The notes below the pieces were generated by a model. The model was not told the DNA's origin. It made no database searches and saw only the letters and a list, made by a program, of their open reading frames with translations. DNA of 64,000 nucleotides, from contig NZ_CP091138.1 of assembly GCF_021582875.1 (NCBI RefSeq), forward strand, positions 3,547,694 to 3,611,693. The letters run 5' to 3'. This DNA is from Microbacterium sp. KUDC0406. GTDB taxonomy: Bacteria > Actinomycetota > Actinomycetes > Actinomycetales > Microbacteriaceae. Of the stretch, positions 8,403-16,709 are shown in pieces; within the stretch, counting starts at the first letter, position 1, and each line of letters opens with the position of its first letter. The translations under genes and the position numbers were made by a program.

Positions 8403-9332
8403 TCAGCGGGTGCGGGATGCGATCGCATTGCGCACCCGAGTGAGGAGGGCCTCCCGGCCGGACGCTTCCAGGTCGGCCTGGGTCAGGCGGATGACGATCC
8501 ACCCACGATCCTCGAGGTCCCGCTGCCGGCGGATGTCGGTGCGCCACTGGTCCTTGCTTGTCCGATGCCCGTCGCCCTCGTACTCGATCGCGATCCCGAG
8601 TTCCGGGTATGCGAGATCGACGCGGGCGATGAACCTGCCGGCGTCGCGCACCTCGTGCTGGACGACGGGCTCAGGCAGGCCAGCTTCGATAAGCAGGAGT
8701 CGGGTCTCGGTCTCCTTCGGCGACTCGACGCCGACCCGCGCCAGGGACACGGCGGCGCGCACCCTGCCGCATCCTGTGAATCCGGCCCACTCCACGAGGC
8801 GCTGCTCGACCTCAGCGACAGTGATGAGCGGCTTCCCCGCGTAGAGGTCGGGATAGTGGTCGCACGTGGCGAGGATGGCATCGAGCGCGGTGACGAGCTG
8901 CGCGACCGTCAGTTCGTGGGCCGTGCTGAACACGGCCGCGATCGGGTCGATCACAGACATGCCGTGTACCCGCGAAGTCCGTGCACGATGCCTGTCGAGT
9001 CGCCGGCCTTTCACACCGGTGATCTTCGGCGGTGTCGTCTCGCGCGGCACAGCGATGTGGAGTGGCTCTTCCTTGGTCCAGCGCACCGGATGCGGGATGC
9101 CCCAGATGCGCATCGCGGTGCGTCCCACATAGCGGTGACTCGGCCGCATGCGCGGAGAGCAGCACTTCGCGGTTGCGAGGAAGGTCTCGGGAGCCTCCGT
9201 GGCGCGGACGCCGCGGAACGGGCGCGCCAGGTCCCGCGTGCTGCTGCGCCAGACGCCGACGCCTGCAGCCTGGGCTTCGCGCAGGCTGAACCGAGTGCCG
9301 AGGCGTGCGGGGAGCTCGATTCGATGGCGCAT
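8403..9332 (-). CDS. DUF559-like endonuclease-domain protein
   Basis: 309 aa. The N-terminal part (about residues 1-180) is the uncharacterised winged-helix-like region seen in actinobacterial proteins often labelled AbiEi-like. The C-terminal 100 residues carry DLAYPELGIAIEYEGDGHR, then DIRRQRDLEDRGWIVIRLTQ, a restriction-endonuclease-like (Vsr/DUF559) core with candidate acidic residues Asp and Glu. Function is unknown; such genes occur as stand-alone paralogues in many Microbacteriaceae. The start could also be 9 nt upstream at 9341. It is bracketed by two family C hairpins. Whether it is a nuclease, and whether it acts in defence, is inference. Confidence 0.6.
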   Translation of the reverse strand: MRHRIELPARLGTRFSLREAQAAGVGVWRSSTRDLARPFRGVRATEAPETFLATAKCCSPRMRPSHRYVGRTAMRIWGIPHPVRWTKEEPLHIAVPRETTPPKITGVKGRRLDRHRARTSRVHGMSVIDPIAAVFSTAHELTVAQLVTALDAILATCDHYPDLYAGKPLITVAEVEQRLVEWAGFTGCGRVRAAVSLARVGVESPKETETRLLLIEAGLPEPVVQHEVRDAGRFIARVDLAYPELGIAIEYEGDGHRTSKDQWRTDIRRQRDLEDRGWIVIRLTQADLEASGREALLTRVRNAIASRTR

Positions 9333-9451
9333 GCCGCCCATCGTGCCCGGCTGCGCTCGCCGCCGGCAGCGCCGTTCCCGGCACTGTGAGCACCTGCCGA
9401 TGGTCCCGCGCCTGTGGACTGCGAGTCGGTGGGCGCCCCTGTGCACCTTGA

Positions 9452-9500
9452 GGGATGATTTTCGGCGGTTCGCGGGCGTCGGACCGCCGAAACGCATCCC
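9452..9500. repeat. Family C inverted repeat, copy 2
   Basis: Arms 9452-9471 and 9481-9500 match at 17 of 20 positions around a 9-nt loop (arm ends GGGATG and CATCCC). The rest of the gap 9333-9569 shows no gene. Confidence 0.8.
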
Positions 9501-9569
9501 CGAGCGGTCCCCGCGCGCGTCCCGGACGGGGCTCGGGGCGGTCGGTCGTGACCGAGCACTGACCGCGCC

Positions 9570-10613
9570 TCACCCGGCGAGCAGGTCCAGGGTCTGCATC
9601 CGGCCGGGTGCGGCATCCGTCGGCTCGGATTCGAACGAGCCGGACACCGGCGAGATCATGATCTCGTCCACACCGTGCTCCGCTGCGAACGCGGCCAGCC
9701 TCGCGCGCACGTCGGCGCCCTCGCCGACGAACCAGCCGGCGCCGATGGCGTCGAGCTGCTCGGCGGAGCCGACCTCATCGGCATCCCGCACGCCCTGCTG
9801 CGCCTGCTCGACGGTCTCGAGCGGCGTCAGCGGACGGCCGGAGCGGATCCGCGCCATCGCCCGCAGCTGCGGCAGCGCGCGGGCCTCGGCCTCCTCCGCC
9901 GTCGGCGCGGCGACGACGTTCGCGGTGAGGAAGGTGAGCGGTGCGTCCAGCCACTCCGAAGCCTTGAATCCACTGCGGTACAGGTCGAGGGCGCGCTGCA
10001 GGCCGTTCCCTGCGAAGTGGTTCGCGAACACGTACGGCAGGCCGAGCGACGCCGCGAGCTGCGCGGAGTAGTCGCTCGATCCGAGCAGCCACACCTGCGG
10101 CGCGCCGGATGCCTCGGGCGTGGAGCGCACGGAGTACTCCCCGCCGCTAGTGAAGCGCACGGTCGCGCCGTCGCGCTGCAGCATCAGCGCGATGTCCTGC
10201 ACGTGCGATGGGAAGCGCTCCACGTCGCCCGCCGTGCCGGACTGCCGCAGCAGCTGCGTGATCACGGGATCGCTGCCGGGGGCGCGCCCGATGCCCAGGT
10301 CGATGCGTCCTGGCGCGATGGCTTCGAGCGCGGCGAACTGTTCGGCGACGATGAGCGGCGCGTGGTTGGGCAGCATCACGCCGCCGGATCCGACCCGGAT
10401 GCGGCGAGTGCGGGAGGCCGCGGCCGCGATCAGCACCGGGGGAGTGGTGGATGCCACGGCCGGCATGTTGTGGTGCTCGGCGAACCAGTACCGTCGGTAG
10501 CCGAGATCGTCGGCGCGCTGGGCGAGCGCGAGCGAGGCTCCCACCGCCTCGGCGCTGGTCTGCCCGGTTCGCACCGGGACGAGGTCGAGGACGGAGAGCG
10601 CGGGAGTAGTCAT
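9570..10613 (-). CDS. LLM-class flavin-dependent oxidoreductase
   Basis: 347 aa bacterial-luciferase-like TIM barrel. The segments SVLDLVPVRTGQTSAEA, YRRYWFAEHHNMP, VGSGGVMLPNHAP and DLGIGRAPGSDP are standard for the MsnO8-type group of FMN or F420-using monooxygenases. The reaction is not known. The start ATG at 10613 fits the family's short N-terminus. No neighbour suggests a substrate. Confidence 0.85.
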   Translation of the reverse strand: MTTPALSVLDLVPVRTGQTSAEAVGASLALAQRADDLGYRRYWFAEHHNMPAVASTTPPVLIAAAASRTRRIRVGSGGVMLPNHAPLIVAEQFAALEAIAPGRIDLGIGRAPGSDPVITQLLRQSGTAGDVERFPSHVQDIALMLQRDGATVRFTSGGEYSVRSTPEASGAPQVWLLGSSDYSAQLAASLGLPYVFANHFAGNGLQRALDLYRSGFKASEWLDAPLTFLTANVVAAPTAEEAEARALPQLRAMARIRSGRPLTPLETVEQAQQGVRDADEVGSAEQLDAIGAGWFVGEGADVRARLAAFAAEHGVDEIMISPVSGSFESEPTDAAPGRMQTLDLLAG

Positions 10614-10714
10614 CGAAGGATGCAACCCGCTTCGGGCCGAGAGCATTCCTGCGACTGCCCCGGCCCGATCCCTCGTCGCCCGACTCACTGCCTCTGCTGC
10701 TCCGATCTCAACAG

Positions 10715-10858
10715 TTGCGGGTGTTCGGGTGTGCGAACCCGCATCGGGTGAGACCGGAGCAGGCGGACCGTCGTCGTCAGGGCCGGATCCCGCTGTTCCG
10801 GTTCGGATGCTTGCGGGTGTTCGGGCGGGCGAGCCCGCATCCGGTGCGACCGGAGCGG
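10715..10858. repeat. Two direct copies of a 50-bp hairpin word
   Basis: 10715-10766 and 10811-10858 are near-identical direct repeats; each contains its own inverted repeat (GCGGGTG..AACCCGC or GAGCCCGC). They occupy most of the gap 10614-10901, in which I see no gene besides the promoter at its right end. Confidence 0.75.
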
Positions 10859-10866
10859 AATCACGG

Positions 10867-10895
10867 TTGACCGATCGACGCCGGGAGCGTAGTCC
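10867..10895 (+). promoter_or_regulatory. Promoter of the phosphoribosyltransferase gene
   Basis: TTGACC at 10867-10872, a 17-nt spacer, and TAGTCC at 10890-10895, which ends 6 nt before the ATG at 10902. It is one of the few leaderless promoters here with a recognisable -35 box. Confidence 0.65.
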
Positions 10896-10901
10896 GGAGG
10901 C

Positions 10902-11527
10902 ATGGACAGGTTCCGGGATCGACGCGAGGCCGGGCGGATGCTCGGCGAGCGCTTGGCCGAGCAGCCTCGGCCGGATGCCGTGGTGCTGGGCCTCCGCGGG
11001 GCGGCGTGCCGGTCGCCGCGGAGGTCGCCGGCATCCTGCGTGCCCCGCTGGACGTACTCGTGGTGCGCAAGCTCGGTGCGCCGGGCTATTCCGAGTTCGC
11101 GATCGGTGCGGTCGGAGAGGACGGAGCGAGGGTGCTGAACGACGACGCGCACCACTACGCGGATGAGGCGGCGATCGCCGAGAGGATCGCACGAGAGTCC
11201 GCCGAGGTCGCCCGCCGGGTCGACCTCTTCCGGGAGGGGACGCCGGCTGTCGACCTGCACGGACGCACGGCCATCGTGGTCGACGACGGGGTGGCGACGG
11301 GAGCCACGGCCCGAGCCGGCTGCGCGATCGCACGGACGCGGGGAGCGGCATCCGTCGTCTTCGCAACACCTGTCGCCGCTCCGGACTCGCTCGCCGGCAT
11401 CCCTGCCGACGAGATCGTGTGCCTCCGCACGCCGGCCGGGTTCATGGCCGTCGGCATGCACTACGTCGACTTCCGCCAGACCGCGGACGCCGAAGTCGTC
11501 GCGCTCCTGCGCGCCGCGCGGGACTGA
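10902..11527 (+). CDS. Phosphoribosyltransferase family protein, frameshifted
   Basis: About 208 aa when read across one shift. The first frame gives MDRFRDRREAGRMLGERLAE and PDAVVLGL; the second begins PVAAEVAGILRAPLDVLVVR and includes IVVDDGVATGATARA, the PRPP-binding loop of type I phosphoribosyltransferases. Inserting one C at 10994-10995 restores the family motif GLPRGGVPVA, so the break is likely a single-base loss. Proteins of this form (COG1926-like) are often in stress operons; the base or nucleotide substrate is unknown. Confidence 0.8.
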
Positions 11528-11565
11528 TCCTGCGCCGGCCGGGCTCCTCCCCGTAGCCTGACGGC

Positions 11566-13324
11566 ATGGATGCCGAAGTCTTCTACGTGCTCGTGGGCGC
11601 CGTGCTGGTCGCGGCGATCGCCCGGTGGAAGGGCTGGCCGGCACCGCTGCTGGTCACTGTCGTAGCGCTCGCCGCATCTCTGATACCCGCCGTGCCCGAC
11701 CTCGAGATCGATGGTCACCTGCTGCTGATCCTGGTGCTGCCGCCGCTGCTGTACTCGGCGTCGCTGGATGTGTCGTTCGTGAGCTTCAAGCGCAGCCTGC
11801 CGCAGATCCGTCGCCTCGGCATCGGGCTGGTCCTGGTCACGACCGTCGTCGTGGGGCTGATCGCGTGGTGGATCATGCCCTCGCTCACACTGTTCGGTGC
11901 GCTGCTGCTGGGTGCCATCGTCGCTCCGCCGGATGCCGTGTCCGCGGCGTCCATCGGCCGTAAACTCGGCCTGCCGCGTCGGATCATGTCGGTGCTGTCG
12001 GGCGAGAGCCTGATCAACGACGCCACCTCGCTGACGCTGTTCCGGGTCTTCTCGGCGGCAGCCCTCACCGGCGGCGAGCTTCAGTGTCTGGGGCGGCATC
12101 TGGCAGTTCGCCGTCGCGGTCGTCGTAGGCGTCGCGATCGGAACGGTGTTCGGTGCCGTGCTGCACCTGGTGCGCATGCGCAGCGACGACCCGGTGATCA
12201 ACGGCACGCTGGGACTGCTCGCCCCGTTCGGGGCCTATGCGATCGCCGAGCACCTGAACGGCTCCGGAGTGCTCGCGGTCGTCGCGATGGGGCTCTACGT
12301 CGGCTTCAACGCGCCGCGCACCAGCTACACGACCCGGCAGCAGGAGAAGCCGCTGTGGCTGTCGGCCGACTTCCTGCTGGAGTCGTTCGTGTTCGCCTAC
12401 ATCGGGCTGCAGCTGCCGCGGGCGATCGCCGAGCTCGGGTCGGGCAGCGTCGGCGGTGTGCTGTGGCTGTCGGCAGCAGTCCTCATCGCCACGCTGCTGG
12501 TGCGTCCCGCGTTCGTGTACCCGGCCAGCGCATGGGGGCAGTGGTGGCAGCGGCTCCGGATCCGCCGCTGGGAGCACGCCCTCGAGTCCGGCCAGGTCGC
12601 CGAGATGGAGCGCAGAGCGGATGCCGCCAAGGAGCGGGCTGATGCGGCCGCGGCCGCGAGCGGCCGCCCGGCCCGTCCGGTGCGTCCCGCCAAGTCGGCC
12701 GAGCAGATCCGAGCCGAGCTCACCGAGCCCGCGCTGTCGTGGCGCGACAACGCAGTCGTCTCGTGGGCGGGAATGCGCGGGGTGGTCACCCTCGCCACCG
12801 CACTCGCGGCCGCCGACCTGGCAGGTCTCGAGCCGGATGCTGCGCACGCGATCGTCGTGGTCGCCTTCGTCGTCACGGTCGGGACACTGCTGCTGCAGGG
12901 GCTCACGCTGCCGTGGCTGATCCGCCGGCTCGGCGTGGCAGACGGTGCAGAGGCCGTCGAGGACGCCGCGGAGATCGCCGCGGTCCGCTCCCGCAGCCGC
13001 GAGGCGGGCAAGGCCTATCTGCGAGAGGTGCGGAAGAACTGGGCGCGGGAGCACGGGGAGGACAGGCTCCCTGCGTTCGACGCGTTCGCGCAGCGCCTGG
13101 TGCGAGTGGAGAACAACACGGATCAGGCGCAGGCGGAGGCGGCGCGCCCGACGCACGCCGAGTTCATGGCGCTCTCGAAGGGCTGGCTCGACGTTCGCCG
13201 GCAGCTGCTCATCTCGGAGCGGGACGCCGGCAACCTCAGCGAGGAGGTCATGCGGGAGCTGATCACCGCGATCGATGCCGAGGAGCTCGCCCTGGACACG
13301 AGGGCGGACACCGCCGGGCGCTGA
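11566..13324 (+). CDS. CPA1-family Na+/H+ antiporter, frameshifted
   Basis: About 586 aa across the shift. A membrane domain of roughly twelve segments carries PPDAVSAASIGRKLGLPRR and LSGESLINDATS, the conserved ion-site motifs of CPA1 exchangers. A long charged C-terminal tail (after about residue 420) has WAGMRGVVTLATALA before it. Reading breaks at 12071-12078: LTGGE in the first frame and SFSVWGGIWQFAV in the second. Loss of two bases from a CGCG step (GGCGCGAGC) would explain it. TAGCCT at 11554-11559, 6 nt before the ATG, implies leaderless initiation. The stop codon lies in a family A repeat, giving the terminus AGR. Confidence 0.85.
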
Positions 13325-13538
13325 GCGAGCGACGATGGAGCTAGGCGGAAGGCTTCAGCTTCCGCCGGGCGCATCAGAGCGTTTCGTCTCGCTGGCGCTC
13401 GCTCAACGACCCGGGAAGCGCGAGGGAGCGCTGATTTCTCCCGGTCGTTGAGCGAGCGACGAAGGAGCGAGACGAAACGCCTTCACTTCCGCCGCGCACC
13501 TCGCGACGTTTCGTCTCGCTGGCGCTCGCTCAACGACC
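13316..13538. repeat. Two consecutive family A inverted repeats
   Basis: Hairpins at 13316-13410 and 13442-13538 each have GTTGAGCGAGCG-type left arms and CGTTTCGTCTCGCTGGCGCT-type right arms. They separate the convergent antiporter and symporter genes; the first supplies the antiporter stop. Confidence 0.85.
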
Positions 13539-15065
13539 GAGAGCGGCGCCCCGGATGCTCCGGGGCGCCGCTCTCGTGTTCAGCTGTCAGCGCGCGGAGG
13601 CAGGCTCCGGCGGCATCCGCGGCCTCCTCGGCGGCTTCATGCTTCGCATCGGCGAGGGCGGCGTGCGCGGCGTCCTCGATGTCAGCGGCATCCGAGTCGT
13701 CCAGGTCCTCGGCGAACGGCAGGCCGTTGCGCGGCGCGTTGTAGAGGTCGAGGTCGAGTATGCCCTCTCGCTTAGCGACGATGGCCGGCACGAGCGCCTG
13801 GCCCGCGACGTTGACCGCGGTGCGGCCCATGTCGAGGATCGGGTCGATCGCGAGCAGCAGGCCGACGCCCTCGAGCGGCAGGCCCAGGGTCGACAGGGTC
13901 AGCGTGAGCATCACGACCGCGCCGGTGGTGCCGGCCGTCGCCGCCGAGCCGACGACCGAGACGATCACGATCAGCAGGTACTGGAAGACGTTCAGATCGA
14001 TGCCGAAGAACTGCGCGACGAAGATCGCGGCGATGGCCGGGTAGATCGCGGCGCAGCCGTCCATCTTGGTGGTGGCGCCGAGCGGCACGGCGAAGGAGGC
14101 GTAGGCACGGGGCACGCCGAGGTTGCGCTCGGTGACGCGCTCGGTGAGCGGCAGAGTGCCGATCGAGGAGCGGCTGACGAAGCCGAGCTGCACGGCCGGC
14201 CACACACCCGAGAAGTACTGCTTGATCGACAGGCCGTGCGTCTTGATCAGCACCGGGTAGACCACGAAGATCACCAGGGCGAGACCGATGTAGATCGCGC
14301 CGGCGAACCAGGCGAGCGAGGTGAGCCGGTCCCAGCCGTACTTGATGACGGCCGATCCGATGAGGCCGAAGGTGCCGATCGGGGCGATGCGGATGATCCA
14401 CCACAGCACGCGCTGGATGACCTTCAGCAGCGACTCGGTGAAGGCGAGGAACGGCTCTGCCCTCTTCCGGCCTTCAGCGCGGCGATGCCGACGACGGCGG
14501 CGACGACGATGACCTGGAGGATGTTGAAGCCGACGCTCGAGGAGAATGCGCCGGTCGTCGGGTCCTGTCCGGTCGAGACGCTCAGGCCGAGGAAGTTCTG
14601 CGGGATGAGGCCGAGCAGGAAGTTCCACCAGGTGCCGACCGCGTACGGGTCGCCGGTCTCGAGGTCCTGACCGGCGCGGGCACCGGGCTGGATCACGAGG
14701 CCGAGCACGATGCCGATCGTCACGGCGATGAAAGCGGTGATCGCGAACCACAGGATGGTCTGGCCGGCCAGACGGGCCGCGTTCTGCACGCGGCGCAGGT
14801 TGGCGATGCTCGCGACGATCGCCGTGAAGATCAGCGGCACGACCGCGGCCTTCAGGATCGTGACGTACGAGCTGCCGATCCTGTCCAGCGTGTCGGACAG
14901 GACTGTCGGGTTCGTGGCGCTCGCGCCGAGGCCGCGGCCGATGAGGCCGGCCACGATGCCGAGGACCAGGGCTGCGATGATCTGGAAGCCGAACGAGGTC
15001 AGCAGCTTGCGGACGGGACCGCGGGTGTCTGGCGCCTTCTCGCGGCGGGTCGTCGTGGTGCTCAT
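13483..15065 (-). CDS. Dicarboxylate/amino acid:cation symporter, frameshifted
   Basis: DAACS (GltP/DctA) family. The N-terminal frame (15065 to about 14468) gives LLTSFGFQIIAALVLGIVAG and ends at VVGIAALKAG; the next frame continues KRAEPFLAFTESLLKVIQ. One base lost near 14465-14470 (CCGGAAG) explains the break. Family signatures include SRSSIGTLPLT, GATTKMDGCA and AVNVAGQALVPAIVAKREG. The last residues are suspicious: the visible frame runs through the hairpin at 13539-13575 into a family A repeat (SLSERQRDETSRGARRK). Both alternative frames stop between about 13580 and 13592, just before that hairpin, so the true end is probably there. Likely takes up C4-dicarboxylates or glutamate with Na+ or H+. 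Confidence 0.85.
13539..13575 (-). terminator. Perfect 17-bp hairpin after the symporter gene
   Basis: Arms GAGAGCGGCGCCCCGGA and its complement flank a 3-nt loop. It follows the likely native stop of the symporter gene and could end transcription from both sides of the convergent pair. Confidence 0.7.
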
Positions 15066-15169
15066 CAGGACTCCAAGTAGTGTGCGCGCCGGGTGCGCGC
15101 CATGGGAGTCAACGCTAGGGGCGGCATTCCATTCCCGGTGGTTCGTGACGTTGGATGACGACCCGTTCT

Positions 15170-15207
15170 GGTCGTTGAGCGAGCGACGAAGGAGCGAGAC
15201 GAAACGC
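15170..15207. repeat. Family A half-element
   Basis: A single GGTCGTTGAGCGAGCG..GAGACGAAACG copy between the symporter promoter region and the lipoprotein gene. Confidence 0.75.
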
Positions 15208-15217
15208 GGTGACGTGC

Positions 15218-15535
15218 CTACTCAGACGTCGCGCAGGTCTTCGAGGCGTCCTCGAGCTCCTTGGTGATGAGCTTCTGATCCTCTGCTCCGGAGGGCTCCT
15301 TGCCCTCGGCGATGGTGGCGAGGGCTCCGTCGGAGACCTTCGAGTCGAGCAGCTCCTTAGCGATGCAGTCCGAGATCGCGTCGGTGAAGACGTCGCCGCT
15401 GCCGACGGAGGTCGCGATCTTCTGAATGCCACCGGAGAGCTCGTCGACGCTCGGTCGCGCCGGTGCGCTGCAGGCGGCCAGAGAGAACGCGATGGCCGCG
15501 GCGGGCAGGGCGAGAAGAAGGCGCTTGGTGCTCAT
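15218..15535 (-). CDS. Small secreted lipoprotein of unknown function
   Basis: 105 aa from ATG 15535. The signal peptide MSTKRLLLALPAAAIAFS ends at the lipobox LAAC. The mature part is about 80 residues, acidic and helical, with two further cysteines (ISDCIAKEL and KTCATSE) that may pair. TACCCT lies 7 nt before the start on the reverse strand, matching the leaderless pattern seen elsewhere. No family recognised. Confidence 0.7.
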   Translation of the reverse strand: MSTKRLLLALPAAAIAFSLAACSAPARPSVDELSGGIQKIATSVGSGDVFTDAISDCIAKELLDSKVSDGALATIAEGKEPSGAEDQKLITKELEDASKTCATSE

Positions 15536-15601
15536 GCGGACCAGGGTACGGAATGACACTGGACGGGCCTCCCAGGCGGGTCGCCTCCTGGTCGCCTTCC
15601 C

Positions 15602-15670
15602 GGGTCGTTGAGCGCACCTGCTTCGTCTCCCGGGTCGTTGAGCGAGGGAGCTTGCGACCGAGACGAAACG
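15602..15670. repeat. Family A elements, variant subtype
   Basis: A partial copy and a full copy of the variant GGGTCGTTGAGCGAGGGAGC..GCGACCGAGACGAAACG; the same variant occurs between narH and narJ. Confidence 0.75.
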
Positions 15671-15683
15671 GTCTCAGCTGCCC

Positions 15684-15959
15684 TCAGGCGCTCCTTCGCC
15701 GGGCATCCGGCTTCGGCGCGGGGAGCATCTCGACGGTGACGCCGTCGAGCAGGAATCCGGGTTCGACGCGGAGCGCGTCCGCGATGCGGATGAGGGTCGG
15801 GATGTTCATCAGCGAGCGCCCCTTCTCATAGCCGCGGATGTTGGCCGAGTCGATCTGGCTGAGCACGGCCAGTTCGTCCTGGGTGATGCCTCGTCTCACG
15901 CGTTCCGCCGAGATCAGCTCGCCGATGCGGGCGGCGGCTGGAGAGGGGACGCGGGGCAC
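15684..15959 (-). CDS. XRE-family regulator divergent from the restriction-like operon
   Basis: 91 aa. The helix-turn-helix (residues about 12-65) reads ISAERVRRGITQDELAVLSQ then GYEKGRSLMNIPTLIRIADALRV, a standard Cro/CI fold; the tail is short. Start is GTG 15959. It is transcribed away from the methylase gene at 16047, with an 87-bp gap containing a perfect 12-bp palindrome (16010-16021). Small XRE proteins next to restriction systems often act as controller proteins that time methylase and nuclease expression; that role here is inference from position. Confidence 0.8.
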   Translation of the reverse strand: MPRVPSPAAARIGELISAERVRRGITQDELAVLSQIDSANIRGYEKGRSLMNIPTLIRIADALRVEPGFLLDGVTVEMLPAPKPDARRRSA

Positions 15960-16009
15960 TCATCAAGCGTCATGAATGTCCGCGACTTGTGCCAGGGTTA
16001 ACAAACCCG

Positions 16010-16021
16010 GGTACTAGTACC
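16010..16021. promoter_or_regulatory. Palindrome GGTACTAGTACC, candidate controller-protein site
   Basis: A perfect 12-bp palindrome in the divergent gap between the XRE and methylase genes, flanked by further imperfect symmetry (AGGGTTAACAAACCC). Its location 25 nt before the methylase start suits an operator. Confidence 0.5.
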
Positions 16022-16046
16022 ACCCTGGGTTCGCCTGGGAGGGTGG

Positions 16047-16709
16047 ATGGCAGAGAAGCTGGTCAAGTCGCGGCAGCGAGTGGCTGATCACGGTGAGGTG
16101 TTCACGCCTCGGTGGCTCGTCGACGACATGCTCGACCTGGTCAAGCGAGAGGCCGAGCGGATCGACTCGCGGTTCCTGGAGCCGGCCTGCGGATCGGGGA
16201 ACTTCCTCGTTCCGGTGCTTGAGCGCAAGCTCGCCGCCGTCGAGGCTCGCTACGGCAGGAGCGACTTCGAGAAGCGGCATTACGCGCTCTTCGCGCTGAT
16301 GTGCGTCTATGGCATCGAGTTGCTCCCGGATAACGCTGCCGAGTGTCGCGAGAACCTGCAGGGTACTTTCGCTCGGGTGCTGAAGTTGGATGCCGATGAT
16401 GCTCTGCTGCTCGCGGCACGTGCGCTGCTCGAGGCGAACATCGTGCAGGGCGATGCGCTGGCGATGACGGACGCCAAGGGCGAACCGATCGTCTTCCCCG
16501 AGTGGGGGTACCTCGGGCGCGGCAAGTATCAGCGCCGTGACTTCCGCTTCGACGCGTTGACCCAGCGGTCCGCGGCCTCGGGGACTCTCTTCGACGCCTT
16601 CGAAGAGCACGAGATCTTCACGCCGGTGCGCACGTATGCGGCCATGTCCGTCGACCAGATCGCACACCTCTCGGTCGTTGAGCGAGCGAAGCGAGACGAA
16701 ACGCCATGA
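16047..16709 (+). CDS. Short adenine-methylase-type protein with SAM site but no NPPY
   Basis: 220 aa. Residues about 16-30 give HGEVFTPRWLVDDMLDLV (motif X), 43-53 FLEPACGSGNF (motif I, SAM binding), then VYGIELLPDNAAECREN (motif II) and NIVQGDAL (motif III). The catalytic NPPY motif of N6-adenine methylases is absent. The last twelve residues (VVERAKRDETP region) are encoded by a family A repeat at 16673-16703, and the TGA then overlaps the ATG of the next gene (ATGA), so coupling is preserved. GGGAGGG lies just before the start. It may be a partner subunit of the next protein, or a degenerate relic; both are possible. Confidence 0.75.
   Translation: MAEKLVKSRQRVADHGEVFTPRWLVDDMLDLVKREAERIDSRFLEPACGSGNFLVPVLERKLAAVEARYGRSDFEKRHYALFALMCVYGIELLPDNAAECRENLQGTFARVLKLDADDALLLAARALLEANIVQGDALAMTDAKGEPIVFPEWGYLGRGKYQRRDFRFDALTQRSAASGTLFDAFEEHEIFTPVRTYAAMSVDQIAHLSVVERAKRDETP
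16673..16703. repeat. Family A element inside the methylase operon
   Basis: The element GGTCGTTGAGCGAGCG..GAGACGAAACG lies at the junction of the two methylase genes, in frame with the first. Confidence 0.85.
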
